Shown here piece after piece: positions 21,850 through 32,408 of a stretch of DNA of 59,548 nucleotides. The notes beneath the pieces are model-generated. The model was not told the DNA's origin. It ran no database searches and worked only from the letters and a program-made list of their open reading frames with translations. This DNA comes from Paraphysomonas bandaiensis (Eukaryota > Chrysophyceae), in NCBI GenBank assembly GCA_965644295.1, contig CBFFRP010000174.1:1-59548 (forward strand). Reading direction: 5' to 3'. Each line of letters starts with the position of its first letter. Position 1 is the stretch's first letter. The position numbers and the translations under genes are program-made.

Positions 21850-24800
21850 ATGACTGAGCCAATCACATCCCGCGATAACAGTACCGTGAACACACACTAT
21901 ATATCAGTATGCTGCACAGGGGTCGAGATATCTGCGTCATCTCCGCTTATGAGCGGCGGCTTCTTGTCTATGATGCGCGGGCCTCCAGTGGCCAGAAATG
22001 TCAGGAAAGTGGTACGTGTTCAAAAGAGTCGACCATTTCCTCCTGGTGGCCGTCCTCCAAGGTGTGTTGTTCATAGTTGCTTCTTTAATGGACTAACGAT
22101 TTCTTTGCTTCTAGTTTATTGTATGACATGATATATGAGAGTGAAGTGTTTGATGATGTTTCTGCCTTAGCTCCGGCTCTCATTGTTTCAGTGAATAATC
22201 CAGTGGAATGTGACTGCAAACTTCGAATAAACGTATATTACTCTTCGAGTTTAACGAATGCGAAGGATGTATTAATTGCAGCAACATCATTCGGTCTTCG
22301 CGATATGCTTCGTTGTCACAAGAATGTATTCAGCAGCTCGATGGTTTCGGAGCATTGTTCCCATGCAGTAGCTTTTATTCGGCAGATTCACCCTCTCATT
22401 TCTGTTCTAAAAACTGAGGGACTTTCATCTAACGCTCCTCGTCGAATACCGTGGAACCCTATGTTTCAGAGATATATCTTCCATCCGTTGGTTGACAACA
22501 GCGCCCCCGTGGTCTGCGAGGAGCACACATGGGAGCCACGTCTTGCTTTCAAAGTTCCTCTAGTTTTTCTTCAGAACCTTTCTGACGTTATGAGCGAGAC
22601 CATCAAAGTGTGGAAACTGCGAGCACAGCTGGAACGCGTAAGACGGGGTTGCTTCTCTTCTAGGGAAGAGGCTTTCCTGAACGGATGGTACGAGACAAGC
22701 ATATGCGTGTCGGCGTGTCGCATAGAAGCAGAAAGTACCATACCAGAAGAGTCGTGGATGGACGGAACGGGACAAGGCGGTAGACATGATTCAACGGATA
22801 AGTCGCGGGTTCGAGTGGACAGCGAGGGGTCCGTAGAGGCTACCGCTGTGCGACAGAGAAAGAGTAGCACCACTAGTTGTCGAATGCCAGCATCTTTCGT
22901 TGAGGCTATCCTGGAGCACAGGTAACGAGCTGTCTTACATCGCGAATGTTCTTCTTTAACTTTGTGATTTCAATAGAGACTTGCCTTTCTCTGCACATGT
23001 GGGCAAGACGAATACGGAGTACAACACCCTGCAGCCTATGTATGGCAGCAACTTGTACTCCGCTGGACAAGGGAGATCAAAGGTTGGTCCAACTGATCCA
23101 TTTCGAGTAGTGTAGTGATGAATGTATTCGACTGCTTTCGCAGGGTCCGCAGCAACAAGTGTGCTCTGAATATCAGATATCTCCTCTTGCGGATCCTGAT
23201 AATGTCCGTATTAGTCGAATTCCTCATAACTTTGAAATGCCCACGTTCGGGGACACCGGCACCCCGGCGACGCGCCATGGAGTCCGAAGTATATTCCATA
23301 TGTACACCCCATTTGCTGGCGGGGGAAGACTTAGACTAGAGCTTAAATTTGAGGACTACAACACCGGCAAGGAGTGAGTCATGATATTAAACCTGCAATG
23401 GGTTCCTGATAATATTGTTTGGTGTAGGTCGTTGGTTGGTGTATGCTACATACCCCTGCAAAACATCCCTGTTGTGAGTCGAGGGGAGCCGTCGTCAATA
23501 GAGCAGACTTGGGTACCAGTGCAACTTCTGAACCCTACCAGTGATCCCAAATGGAGTGTCATAAACGCTGGTAAGTGTTTTTGGGGATGTGTGAGAGAAT
23601 AACGTCGTATCCAGAGATTCTGGTGGGTGTGTCGGTGCAGCAAGAGGTTCAACAAAATGTTAATGGGCTGCCACCTGTGAGTCCACATTTACCACATGTT
23701 ATGGAAATTAATCCTGAAACGTCCTCTGTTGCTTTCAACCCTGTCACTTCACTACTATCTGAAGGTGAGCAGAGTTATCATGCGATTGTGATGTGTCCAA
23801 CATAACCCCAGATTCCGGCATACAAAAGATCACTTCCCCTTCTCGACGGCTGTCAGCATTGTTGTCGGTGAGCAGCAAGAGCACTGGCGAGAACGAGTCA
23901 CAAGACCAAACGATTCCCGCCGACATAAAGGATTCTGTTGTTGTTTTTGGCAGTGGTACAAGCGACATGAGTGCCGTCCATGAGCCCGATAGTGATGATG
24001 ACACAGACGATGAGGATGAAACACCGACCATATCAATACCCGCGACAGCGGCTGTGCCGGTTGTTGACTCTTCCTCTTCCCCTGTGGAGCATGGATTCTC
24101 TCCCTCAAATGGTCAGGCCCTATGGTCCACTGATGCTAATCCTGGACGGCCTGTAGATATGCGCCGTGCTGCACAACACAGTGCTAGAATTCTGGCTGAG
24201 TGCTATGAATGGATGTGGTGCGTAGCTAGTTGTACATATATATGTATATTGTTAAGCTTATTACAATCGGTTAGGCACATCGGGTTTAAGGGTGTGGATC
24301 CGTTAGGTATATACCCGGAGCACACAGATGGAATTGCTCTTGAAGATCGTCCCTTGGTTCCAAGAGCAGACGTGCGGTACTCATCTACCTGGCTCACTGA
24401 ACATATACGGACGTTCGAGGAGCTCCTGTGTCATATAAAATGTCTGACTGCCTATTACTCGGAGGAGGTGTCTGAGGATCGTACATTCAGAGCATCTAGA
24501 CTCAAAAAAGAAATTGAGTTCCAGGCTCTGCCTGTCAACCTGCATATGCAGATTATGACTATGCTAAAGTGCAATGGAACAGATAGTTGTCCGAATACAA
24601 GTTCAGACGATGGATTTGTAAGAGTTGCAGATTCAGTCACATGCGGGGCCACTGCTGCTCATGCTCTTGGGTACAAGAATGGTGGACTCAGTAACATTGA
24701 GATGGATCTGCAGCGCTCAAAAGCAACCATTGACAATATGAAACAACAGTTCGTAAGTGCTGATAGCATTCGGCTGGCAGCGAAATCCCATGACACCACG

Positions 24801-25982
24801 CCATGTTTTTCTTGTCACGGCAAGGAAGCGACTCTAATGGACTCTTTGACTAGCACAGTTGTCGCGTATGAGACCTCAATTGCTAATGTAACAGTACGAC
24901 GGATGTATTGTTTATCTCAGGTCCTGTCGATATGCGCGAATGCATTTCTTTATAAGGTAGAACTTGTGTTAGAAGGCCATATTCCCTCATTTTTCATTGA
25001 GAGATGGCTTACACATGGGTTTCTATTGTTGTTTGAGTGCTTGTTATCTGTGAATGGAAAAGAGCGCGGTATGATCGAAGACGCCCGCACTTCTGTGGAG
25101 ATGTTGAACCTCTATCGCATTAGGATACTTCCCCTTCCCAGTAGCGATGTTGGTGTGCTGGAGTCGAACTCATGGTTTGTGGAGCACTGTAAGGTTACGA
25201 AGCGACGCTGGTGGGAGGCTATGGAGCCGGACAAAACAGATGTTCACATTGTAGGCCGAGAAATACTCTTACTTGTACCGGTATGCACGGTTTTGTTATT
25301 TCCGGAGTCGGTTAGAGATCGAATTATGAGCGAGGGTGCTGTGTTTAAGCTCTGCTCCGTGCTCTTCTCACAGGGCATTGATATTATGCAGTCCATCACC
25401 AACACATGGGACTCCTATGAAGCAGGAATCAGCAGCAAGGACCTACAGCTTCAGATCAACATCAACGGGCTTCATAAGCTGAATGCGTATTGCGAGTCCG
25501 TTCAACCCATCCATGTCGATGGTGAAAGGACCCGTTCGAAGGAGAGTAGGGCTGTGCATGTGTATTCTGGTTTAACTTGCGATGCCCATCCACTGACTGG
25601 TGTACTCGAACAGCTTATACAGAACACTAATCCTAATTCCAAGAATGTGGAGATGTTGATTGAAGTGGAGCGCATTTGTCGCATGCTGGGAGGCTGCAGA
25701 ACCACATTCTGCAAGTCTGGTAAGGACCGAACTGGTATGGCTGTTACTCTGGAGCAATCGCGGTTATTGGGCGAAAACTTTGATTGTGGTCAGTCGGCAG
25801 AACGAATCATAAAGGATGCCAGTATAATGCGGCAGTATGGGACCCGCTTAATGGTTGCTGCTAAGAATATTGGTCGTCCAGTATATGCTATCAATAGATT
25901 GCAAATACAGTTCCTACCAGCATTTTATCGCCCTCCTTTGGAGGTTACGGAGGAATTGATTAAAAAAACAGATAATTCGTAG
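21850..25982 (+). CDS. INPP4-type phosphoinositide 4-phosphatase
   Basis: Nine exons join exactly to 1253 residues: 21850-22061, 22115-22921, 22977-23082, 23144-23373, 23428-23570, 23615-23764, 23812-24217 and 24275-25982 (the last is long and unbroken), by my reading eight junction-defined blocks with all phases matching. The C-terminal catalytic region carries the CX5R phosphatase signature CKSGKDRTGM at about Cys1164. It is followed by VTLEQSRLL and the terminal FLPAFYRPP, which are hallmarks of inositol polyphosphate 4-phosphatases (CKSAKDRT in animals). The N-terminal half has a C2-like part (DLPF, then HMYTPFAGGGRLRLELKFEDY and VGVCYIPLQNIPV) and an acidic disordered linker. The expected reaction is removal of the 4-phosphate of PtdIns(3,4)P2 to give PtdIns3P on endosomal membranes. 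At 1253 residues it is longer than the animal enzymes (about 930-980). The second block of 24218-24274 is an intron of 57 nt that happens to stay open. Confidence 0.93.
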
Positions 25983-26589
25983 TTAGATATATATAGGAGT
26001 GGCCATGTCAGATTATGAAATATATATACACTGCATGTACAGATAAACATTGGTAGTTGTGCGTGGTTTGTGACTAAGGACTAGATATATTACTTAGTTC
26101 TGTGGTAGCGTCGCGAATAACTAAAAGTATCACATGCACGGTGATGGCTTGCTTGAGTTTATTTAACACAGTTTGTTTAAATGAACTGGCAAATAGAAAC
26201 TCAATGTCATTTCTTATACATTGACCCTACCATATCTTATCTTAATGTCATTTTTTATACATTGATCCTACCGCATCTTATCTGAATGTCGTACATACGT
26301 AAAACTTTAGCGAAAGATGAACAAGACTGAAGAATTATACTGATGATTTATGGTTTTATATCTATGTGTGTTGCCAAATTATTCAGTATTCAGTAGTACT
26401 GTTGTATGTTGTACATTCAACATACTGCATTATTTAGAGTATATTATGTCGAGGTCATCGTACTAGAGAAACAGCTCATGTGGATTGTGAGCGAGAAGGG
26501 AAAAATGTCCTGAGATCGCAGTTTATACTATAACCCTGTAAGTATGGAGAAACTTTACTGATTTCAGCATTACTGATATATTGTGCTGA

Positions 26590-27010
26590 AGTAGTGAGTG
26601 TCTTAGTATTAAGAATAATTAGCAATAGGCGTTTAAGAGTCAGAACTAATTTAGCAAAACAATTTAATAACAAACTAGTCCTTGACTCTGAAATACTACT
26701 CGTTTGCGCTACGAAAGCTTCTTATGCATCCACCAATGTGCAACCACTTTCAATCTATCACTCAAAACCAACGCAGTAAGCAAGCAGAATGTTGATATAC
26801 CTGACATCTTCTGACTCAAGAAGTTTTGAGTCATTAAGGTGAAGTGCACCTTGTACCACACAAGCGTTTAACTATGGGTAGGCAGAACAATATTTGCTGA
26901 CTATATAAGCGCCTCACGTTAGTTTCCCGAAGAAATATATATCTCCGGTAAAATATCCCCCAGAACACCAACTTTGTTGAGGCGTGAGCCCGACTTTGTT
27001 GAGGGATGAC
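26590..27010 (+). repeat. Dispersed repeat family A, near-complete copy 3
   Basis: It runs from the left-end gtgagtgtcttag/gcaataggcgtttaagag block through gtgcaaccactt, gcaagcagaatgttgatat and tgtaccacacaagcg. It then passes ctcacgttagtttcccg and ends with ccgactttgttgaggga. The cagcaggcagcccaatac block is deleted in this copy. Confidence 0.75.
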
Positions 27011-27186
27011 AATAATTGGACTAAATTAACTCAAATCAATATACCCCCGAATTTTAGTAATTGCTACAACTAATGTACCCCTCTGCCCCCTACCACAGAA
27101 GAATGCAGAGAAAATAGAAATGCGTTGCAAAAACGCGACGTAATATATTTTTACTGTGTCTGTGTCAGTTTCGGAAGCCTTCCATT

Positions 27187-27450
27187 GTCATCATCATAAT
27201 ACATCACGCTCATAACCTCTGCCAGTGTGTATGACGCACAAAACCCTGACAACCTACGACGTGATTGGAATCCTGCAAGACTGGGTAAGGTCCACTGTCC
27301 CAAATTAACTTTAGCATTAGGCGGGGCATTTGAATTCTTGTAGTGTTGTATCGAAGTTCTGGTTTAGAAGGTAGATAACTTCTACTCCTCCACTGATATC
27401 GTTGTGATCTTCTGCATCAGACGAAGGATGGAATATAACTTGGAGTAGGG
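27187..27450 (+). repeat. Dispersed repeat family B, copy 2
   Basis: It shares with 18780-19085 the blocks catcatcat, gtgttgtatcgaagttctgg, cactgatatcgttgtgatc and cgaaggatggaatataactt, in the same order and spacing but strongly diverged. Confidence 0.55.
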
Positions 27451-27842
27451 CCTGATGACTACTAATGTTAATGCCATAATAATTGCGGGAAAATAGTCAG
27501 TAATGACATATGATATATAAACTACCTCCACGGCCCGACTCTGTTGGTGGTATAATTAGCATGTTACAGTATCTATTCGTGGAATGGCTAAACTTTCCCG
27601 GGGTTCTATCGAACAGAAACCTTTTAAAATAATGGAACTATAGCTACCATTTGTAAATGTTAACATAAACTAAACTAGAAGTGGCAGTAGATGGATAAGC
27701 CAATACTAAAAAGTACACCCAACATGGACTAAGCAAAAGTTAGAACGAAGAGAATATTTTGGAATCTTACGACAGCAGCTTTATTAGATAAGAGAATTGT
27801 GATGTCCTAAAATCTACTAATGAATTCAGAACACGGATCCGC

Positions 27843-29168
27843 TTACTTCTTCTTGGCACCCTTGCCTGCAGCGTACTCCTTCTTAACAACAGTCTTGATG
27901 ACACCAACAGCAACAGTCTGTCTCATGTCACGAACAGCAAAACGTCCAAGAGGAGGGTAGTTGGCAAACTCCTCGACAACCATGGGCTTGGTGGGCTCCA
28001 TGGTAACCATACAGGCGTCACCGTTCTTGACGAACTTGGGGTTGGCCTCGAGGGTCTTACCAGTACGGCGGTCCATCTTCTCGTCGATGTTCTTGAACTT
28101 GGTTGCAATGTGGGCAGTGTGGCAATCAAGAACGGGGCAGTAGCCGTTCTGGATCTGTCCGGGGTGAGACATGATGATGACCTGGGCCTGGAAAGACTCG
28201 CAGCCCTTGGCGGGATCGTCAGCATTGTTGGAAGCAACGTAGCCTCTCTTGATCTCCTTGACGGAGACGTTCTTGCAGTTGAATCCAACGTTGTCACCAG
28301 GGACGGCCTCCTTAAGGGACTCGTGGTGCATCTCGACAGACTTAACCTCAGTGGTGAGGCCGGAAGGAGCGAAGCAGCAGGTCATGCCGGGCTTGATAAT
28401 TCCGGTCTCGACACGTCCGACAGGTACAGTTCCGATACCACCGATCTTGTACACGTCCTGAAGAGGAAGACGGAGGGGCTTGTCGGTGGGGCGCTTGGGG
28501 GCGTTGACGTTGTCGAGGGCGTCAAGGAGGGTAGGTCCCTTGTACCAGGGCATGTTATCGGACTTCTCGATCATGTTGTCACCAACCCAACCGGAAATGG
28601 GAACGAAGGCAATCTTGGCGGGCTTGTATCCGACCTTCTTGAGGTACTGAGAAACCTCCTCCTTGATGTCGTTGTAACGAGACTCGGAGTACTGGCAGGA
28701 GTCCATCTTGTTGAGGGCGACAACCATCTGCTTGACACCAAGGGTGAAGGCAAGAAGGGCGTGCTCTCTGGTCTGACCCTCAGCAGCCCATCCACCCTCG
28801 AATCCACCAGGGGCAGAGTCGATGACAAGGACGGCAACATCGGCCTGGGAGGTACCGGTAATCATGTTCTTGATGAAATCACGATGGCCGGGGGCATCAA
28901 TGACGGTGAAGGAGTACTTGGGGGACTCGAACTTCCAGAGAGCGATATCGATAGTGATACCACGCTCACGCTCGGCCTTGAGGTTATCAAGGACCCAGGC
29001 GTACTTGAAAGACTGCTTACCGAGCTCGGCAGCCTCCTTCTCGAACTTCTCAATAGTTCTCTTGTCGATTCCACCGCACTTGTAGATCAAGTGACCAGTG
29101 GTGGTAGACTTACCGGCATCGACGTGACCGATAACAACAATACTAACGTGAATCTTCTCCTTTGGCAT
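27843..29168 (-). CDS. Translation elongation factor 1-alpha
   Basis: A single uninterrupted frame of 441 residues, the usual length. The GTP-binding motifs are intact: GHVDAGKS at residues 14-21, the switch region with [31 protein letters not shown], and NKMD. The domain II/III signatures [20 protein letters not shown] and [19 protein letters not shown] are also present. It delivers aminoacyl-tRNA to the ribosome as a GTP complex. Codons end mostly in C or G, unlike its neighbours, as expected for a very highly expressed gene. That same bias opens a false 383-codon frame on the other strand. The MPKEK start and the [11 protein letters not shown] segment resemble stramenopile-type versions, a weak hint to the host group. 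Confidence 0.98.
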   Translation of the reverse strand: MPKEKIHVSIVVIGHVDAGKSTTTGHLIYKCGGIDKRTIEKFEKEAAELGKQSFKYAWVLDNLKAERERGITIDIALWKFESPKYSFTVIDAPGHRDFIKNMITGTSQADVAVLVIDSAPGGFEGGWAAEGQTREHALLAFTLGVKQMVVALNKMDSCQYSESRYNDIKEEVSQYLKKVGYKPAKIAFVPISGWVGDNMIEKSDNMPWYKGPTLLDALDNVNAPKRPTDKPLRLPLQDVYKIGGIGTVPVGRVETGIIKPGMTCCFAPSGLTTEVKSVEMHHESLKEAVPGDNVGFNCKNVSVKEIKRGYVASNNADDPAKGCESFQAQVIIMSHPGQIQNGYCPVLDCHTAHIATKFKNIDEKMDRRTGKTLEANPKFVKNGDACMVTMEPTKPMVVEEFANYPPLGRFAVRDMRQTVAVGVIKTVVKKEYAAGKGAKKK

Positions 29169-29253
29169 CTTGACTTTCTCTTATCTGCTGTCAAATTTAT
29201 GAGTGATGCTGACAATGAAAACAAGCAGATGGGATTTTATTCGTCGCATATAA

Positions 29254-29273
29254 ACCAGTAGAATTCTACTGGT
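29254..29273. promoter_or_regulatory. Perfect 20-bp palindrome upstream of EF-1alpha
   Basis: The sequence ACCAGTAGAATTCTACTGGT reads the same on both strands. It lies about 85 bases upstream of the EF-1alpha start. On the EF-1alpha strand it abuts a TTTATATGC element that could act as a TATA box. A dimeric activator site is the simplest reading, but a transcript-level hairpin is possible. Confidence 0.55.
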
Positions 29274-29657
29274 ATCTTGGAGAGGTGTGTGGATGATAGT
29301 AAAGGAGATCTTGAAGGGTTTTTTCAGTGGTATTTATCAAATTCAGTACACGGTACACCCGGATAGAGCAGTACTGCTGCTGAAATATTATAAGAAACCC
29401 TAGTTTTTGATTACTTATTTTTACAATATGGGGTATTGCTCATAAAAAAAACTATTTTTGGGTATTATTAGTATAAACTCCTGGGTATTATTATGATAAT
29501 TCCGTCCCTGGGTCAGCCCACCCTCCCGGAGCCTGGGCTCAGTTCAACAGTTCCTCATGCTCTCTTCCAGTCTACAGTAGACCTCCAGCCTATACTACAC
29601 TGAAGCCTCTGCTCTGTGCATTAATCTATTGGGCCTCTACAGTCATCTGTTGTAGTG
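29274..29657. other. Upstream region between EF-1alpha and the secreted-protein gene
   Basis: A 384-base stretch between the EF-1alpha palindrome and the ATG of the divergent gene at 29658. It is AT-rich around 29390-29500 and CT-rich near 29510-29650. I see no gene. Confidence 0.5.
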
Positions 29658-30778
29658 ATGCTCCCTCTTCTGCTTCTCTCTGTAGTGGTTAGAGCTGTGC
29701 TGTCATCTCCTCATGTGCACAGTGTGAGCAGCTGTGAGTCCACTCAGAAGGTATCATTTCATGCTGATCTGACTTCAGCGGAGAGTGTGTGTGGTCATAT
29801 TGACGCTCAGGTGATGTCACTGTATGCTGCGTGTGGTTGATGTGCATGACTGTTGCTTTCAATCAGGGCACTCTCACTGCTATTAAGGCCAAACTAGACT
29901 TCTTGGGGGGAGATAACGGCGAGTACCCCTATGAAATGAAGGTCACCGTTGAAACGCCGAATGAATATTCTGTAGAAGTGGGATATGGCACATATTTCTC
30001 TTGGCCGGATTCTTGGTTTCGGCCGAATAAAGGTCGCTACGTAAGTATTCAGGGTTTGACAGAAGTATCCCTTCCTTATGCGAAAGGGCCATATAAGATA
30101 TGCATAGAGAATGCGTACCCTTATGGTATTCGAGGTTCTCGAGCTCACTACAAAGGTGAACTGGTTCTTGGATATCTGACTGGCATTTGTCCGAGCACAC
30201 ATGGACCTACTCCAGTACCGGGCTCCCCCACTCCATCGCCCTCCATTGCGGCCACCTCTTTTCCATCTGTGTCCCCAGCTCCTTCCACTGCACATAGTTT
30301 GCTCATCACTAGTGAGTGTGATGCACCTATTGCTGTGTCTTTGGAGGCCAACTTGAATGGTGAAAACAAGTGCACACTTTTTTCTTCTCAGACAGTGTTT
30401 GGTGACGACGACGAGTTCAAAGACTGGGACGAGGCTGGAGACTACTTATCAGTTGAACTACTGTATGAAGGTTCGGACTCTGGCGAGTGGGCAGCCGACC
30501 TTGTTGTAGCGGTGATCAAACCGGACGGTACAGAAATCGACATTGGTTATGATACAGAATACCCTTGGCCTGACTCGTGGTACTCTTCGGAGTACGGATG
30601 GTATGAAGCTACCATTAATCTAGGATATAAGACCTTGTCAGATAGTTCCGGATTATATGAGCTGTGCTTACGTGATACCTGGTCTGAGACTGGTGTTGAT
30701 TCGCCCTTATATCAAGGCATCATTAATTTTGATCGAATAGCCCTGTCATGTAATGCAACATATGGCGATGTGCTGTGA
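29658..30778 (+). CDS. Secreted protein with two related domains joined by a Pro/Ser/Thr linker
   Basis: Two exons (29658-29810 and 29867-30778) join to 354 residues. The N-terminus is a clear signal peptide (MLPLLLLSVVVRAVLSS). Two related domains follow. Each starts with a V-S-F/L-A-L segment, has paired Cys residues and contains a W-P-D-S-W motif (YFSWPDSWF in the first, EYPWPDSWY in the second). Each closes with a PYKICIENAY or LYELCLRDTW strand and a Y-G/Q-G-hydrophobic segment ending in Cys. A linker of about 50 residues rich in Pro, Ser and Thr separates them and could be O-glycosylated. I do not recognise the family. The strand-rich look suggests a beta-sandwich, perhaps an extracellular binding module. 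No transmembrane segment or GPI signal is obvious at the C-terminus. Confidence 0.8.
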
Positions 30779-32408
30779 ACGTTTTGAGTGTACATACAAC
30801 TACAGATGCTATCAACTTCATTTAAGTGTGGTCAATTTATAAATCCTTTCATAATTATAATGTCTTTTATTACCCTTGGAAATAGTGAAATTAGATGTAT
30901 TTCTTTTTCGCATGTAAATTATAGAAAAAGTGTATCTAGGTGGTAACACTTGCATAGATTCCATTTTTAGTACGTGTCATTAAGATCACATGATAACTGA
31001 TAACTACTTGCCGCTTAGCTAGTCGCAAGTTTCTTCATACTCATTTTCTGATCCATTAATGTTATTATCGCTACATTCACACTCAACAATCAACGAAGTC
31101 GGACTCGCACCTTTTCGTGGCGTTCTGGGAGATAAGTACCGGAGATATTTGTCCTGGGCCGTGTTGAGTTATGCAATATGATGTGATATATATTGTGCAA
31201 TTGATATGAGTTAATAGTGTGCAATAGGTGAAGTCAACTCATAGGTGTAACGGGTGATTATAGTTACAAAGGTTTTTAATTCAGTTACTGATGTGTGACT
31301 ACATAAGATATAGGAATGACTGGTGAACATATGATAAGCAGATGTTCCGAAGAACAGATGTTTTACCAGGTGTTACACGAATAAGTAGTTAAGTGTTCAG
31401 ATTAATAATCATAATATTATCTTACTTGAAAGTGCACTGTGTTCAACAACACAAGATTAAGATTAAGGTGTAGATCAAAAATAACATCAGTGATTTGGTA
31501 GAGACACCTATTCTATTGTAATTGATGTGTGTAGTATTCTATCCAGAGTGAGTGGAATTTTTTGGTATTAATAAGGTGGTTATCATCAACCTGCTGGTAA
31601 AATTAGTTTATATACATCACTTGCAATACTGCATATCAGGCTTGCGTAACAATTAATTGGCAATTAATAGGTGACAGGTGTCCAGCAATAATAATTGCAA
31701 TTATTAATCAAGCATCCAATTATTGGCAATGCAATTGTAATTGACAACTATTGCCAATTAATTTCCTTTAATTTTATTGATAGATTAGAATAACCTTCTG
31801 AACTATAATCTCATCCCAAAGAAATATTAACATTTTCACGCAGAAAATTTAACGTCTAGGTGTCATTCGCTTGCGAAATATAGTCATAACCATCTTAGCT
31901 CTGCTAAACAACCTCACACAAACATTGGTAGTGCTATACCAATACTTCATGCAATGATATCGTGTTGGAAGTTTGATGCGTGCTTTTTGGCTCTTTCGGT
32001 TGTATTTAACTAAACGAATGGCCTCGTCTTCCTCCTCCTCATCTTTCTCTTCATCAAGTTTACCTTCGTGTGCAGGTAAACCATTTATCAAAAAGCGTCG
32101 CACCTGCGCTTTTTCAGCGCGGTTAATAGTGCATATACACTATTATATATTGTGATGTGTAATTGTTATACAAGCAAATAGATGTATTCAAAAACAACTA
32201 TTTCATAGATACTAAATAGTAAATTCTTTTGTTAAAAATGCTGTTACAGGATTATAGAAGAAAAATAAAAATGAAATTTGCTTATATCCGTTATTCACTT
32301 TCTGTACCAATTACCAATAATAGTTTTCAAACAACACAAATCACTTGTCGCAGAAACACCAACGCCTCTTTATCTCTGACTTCCTGAAGAGTAGAGAGAA
32401 AAGAAAAC
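30779..32408. other. AT-rich intergenic DNA with a family A fragment
   Basis: It contains a family A right-end fragment at 31083-31150 (minus orientation) and a caatta/taattg-rich zone at 31640-31770 like the one at 10310-10450. An acidic/basic frame at 31849-32103 on the minus strand has no recognisable domain. No solid gene. Confidence 0.5.
31083..31150 (-). repeat. Dispersed repeat family A, right-end fragment
   Basis: The sequence caacgaagtcggactcgcac followed by ttctgggagataagtaccgg is the reverse complement of the family A right end (tatcccccagaacacc, then gagtccgactttgttgagg). Confidence 0.75.

Larger units (their letters stand above)
25983..27842. other. Repeat-bearing intergenic DNA between INPP4 and EF-1alpha
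   Basis: It contains family A (26590-27010) and family B (27187-27450). A short direct repeat also lies near 26210-26290, where a tgtcatttnttatacattga block occurs twice about 50 bases apart. No gene is seen. The part next to 27843 is the 3' flank of EF-1alpha. Confidence 0.6.

Noticed and set aside
28110-29261. A 383-codon open frame on the plus strand opposite EF-1alpha
   Set aside because: It is the mirror of the strongly biased EF-1alpha codons. The protein is Val/Leu/Gly/Asp-rich without a domain.
31849-32103. An 84-codon acidic/basic frame on the minus strand
   Set aside because: It has low complexity (Glu/Asp run), no domain and no splice partner seen.
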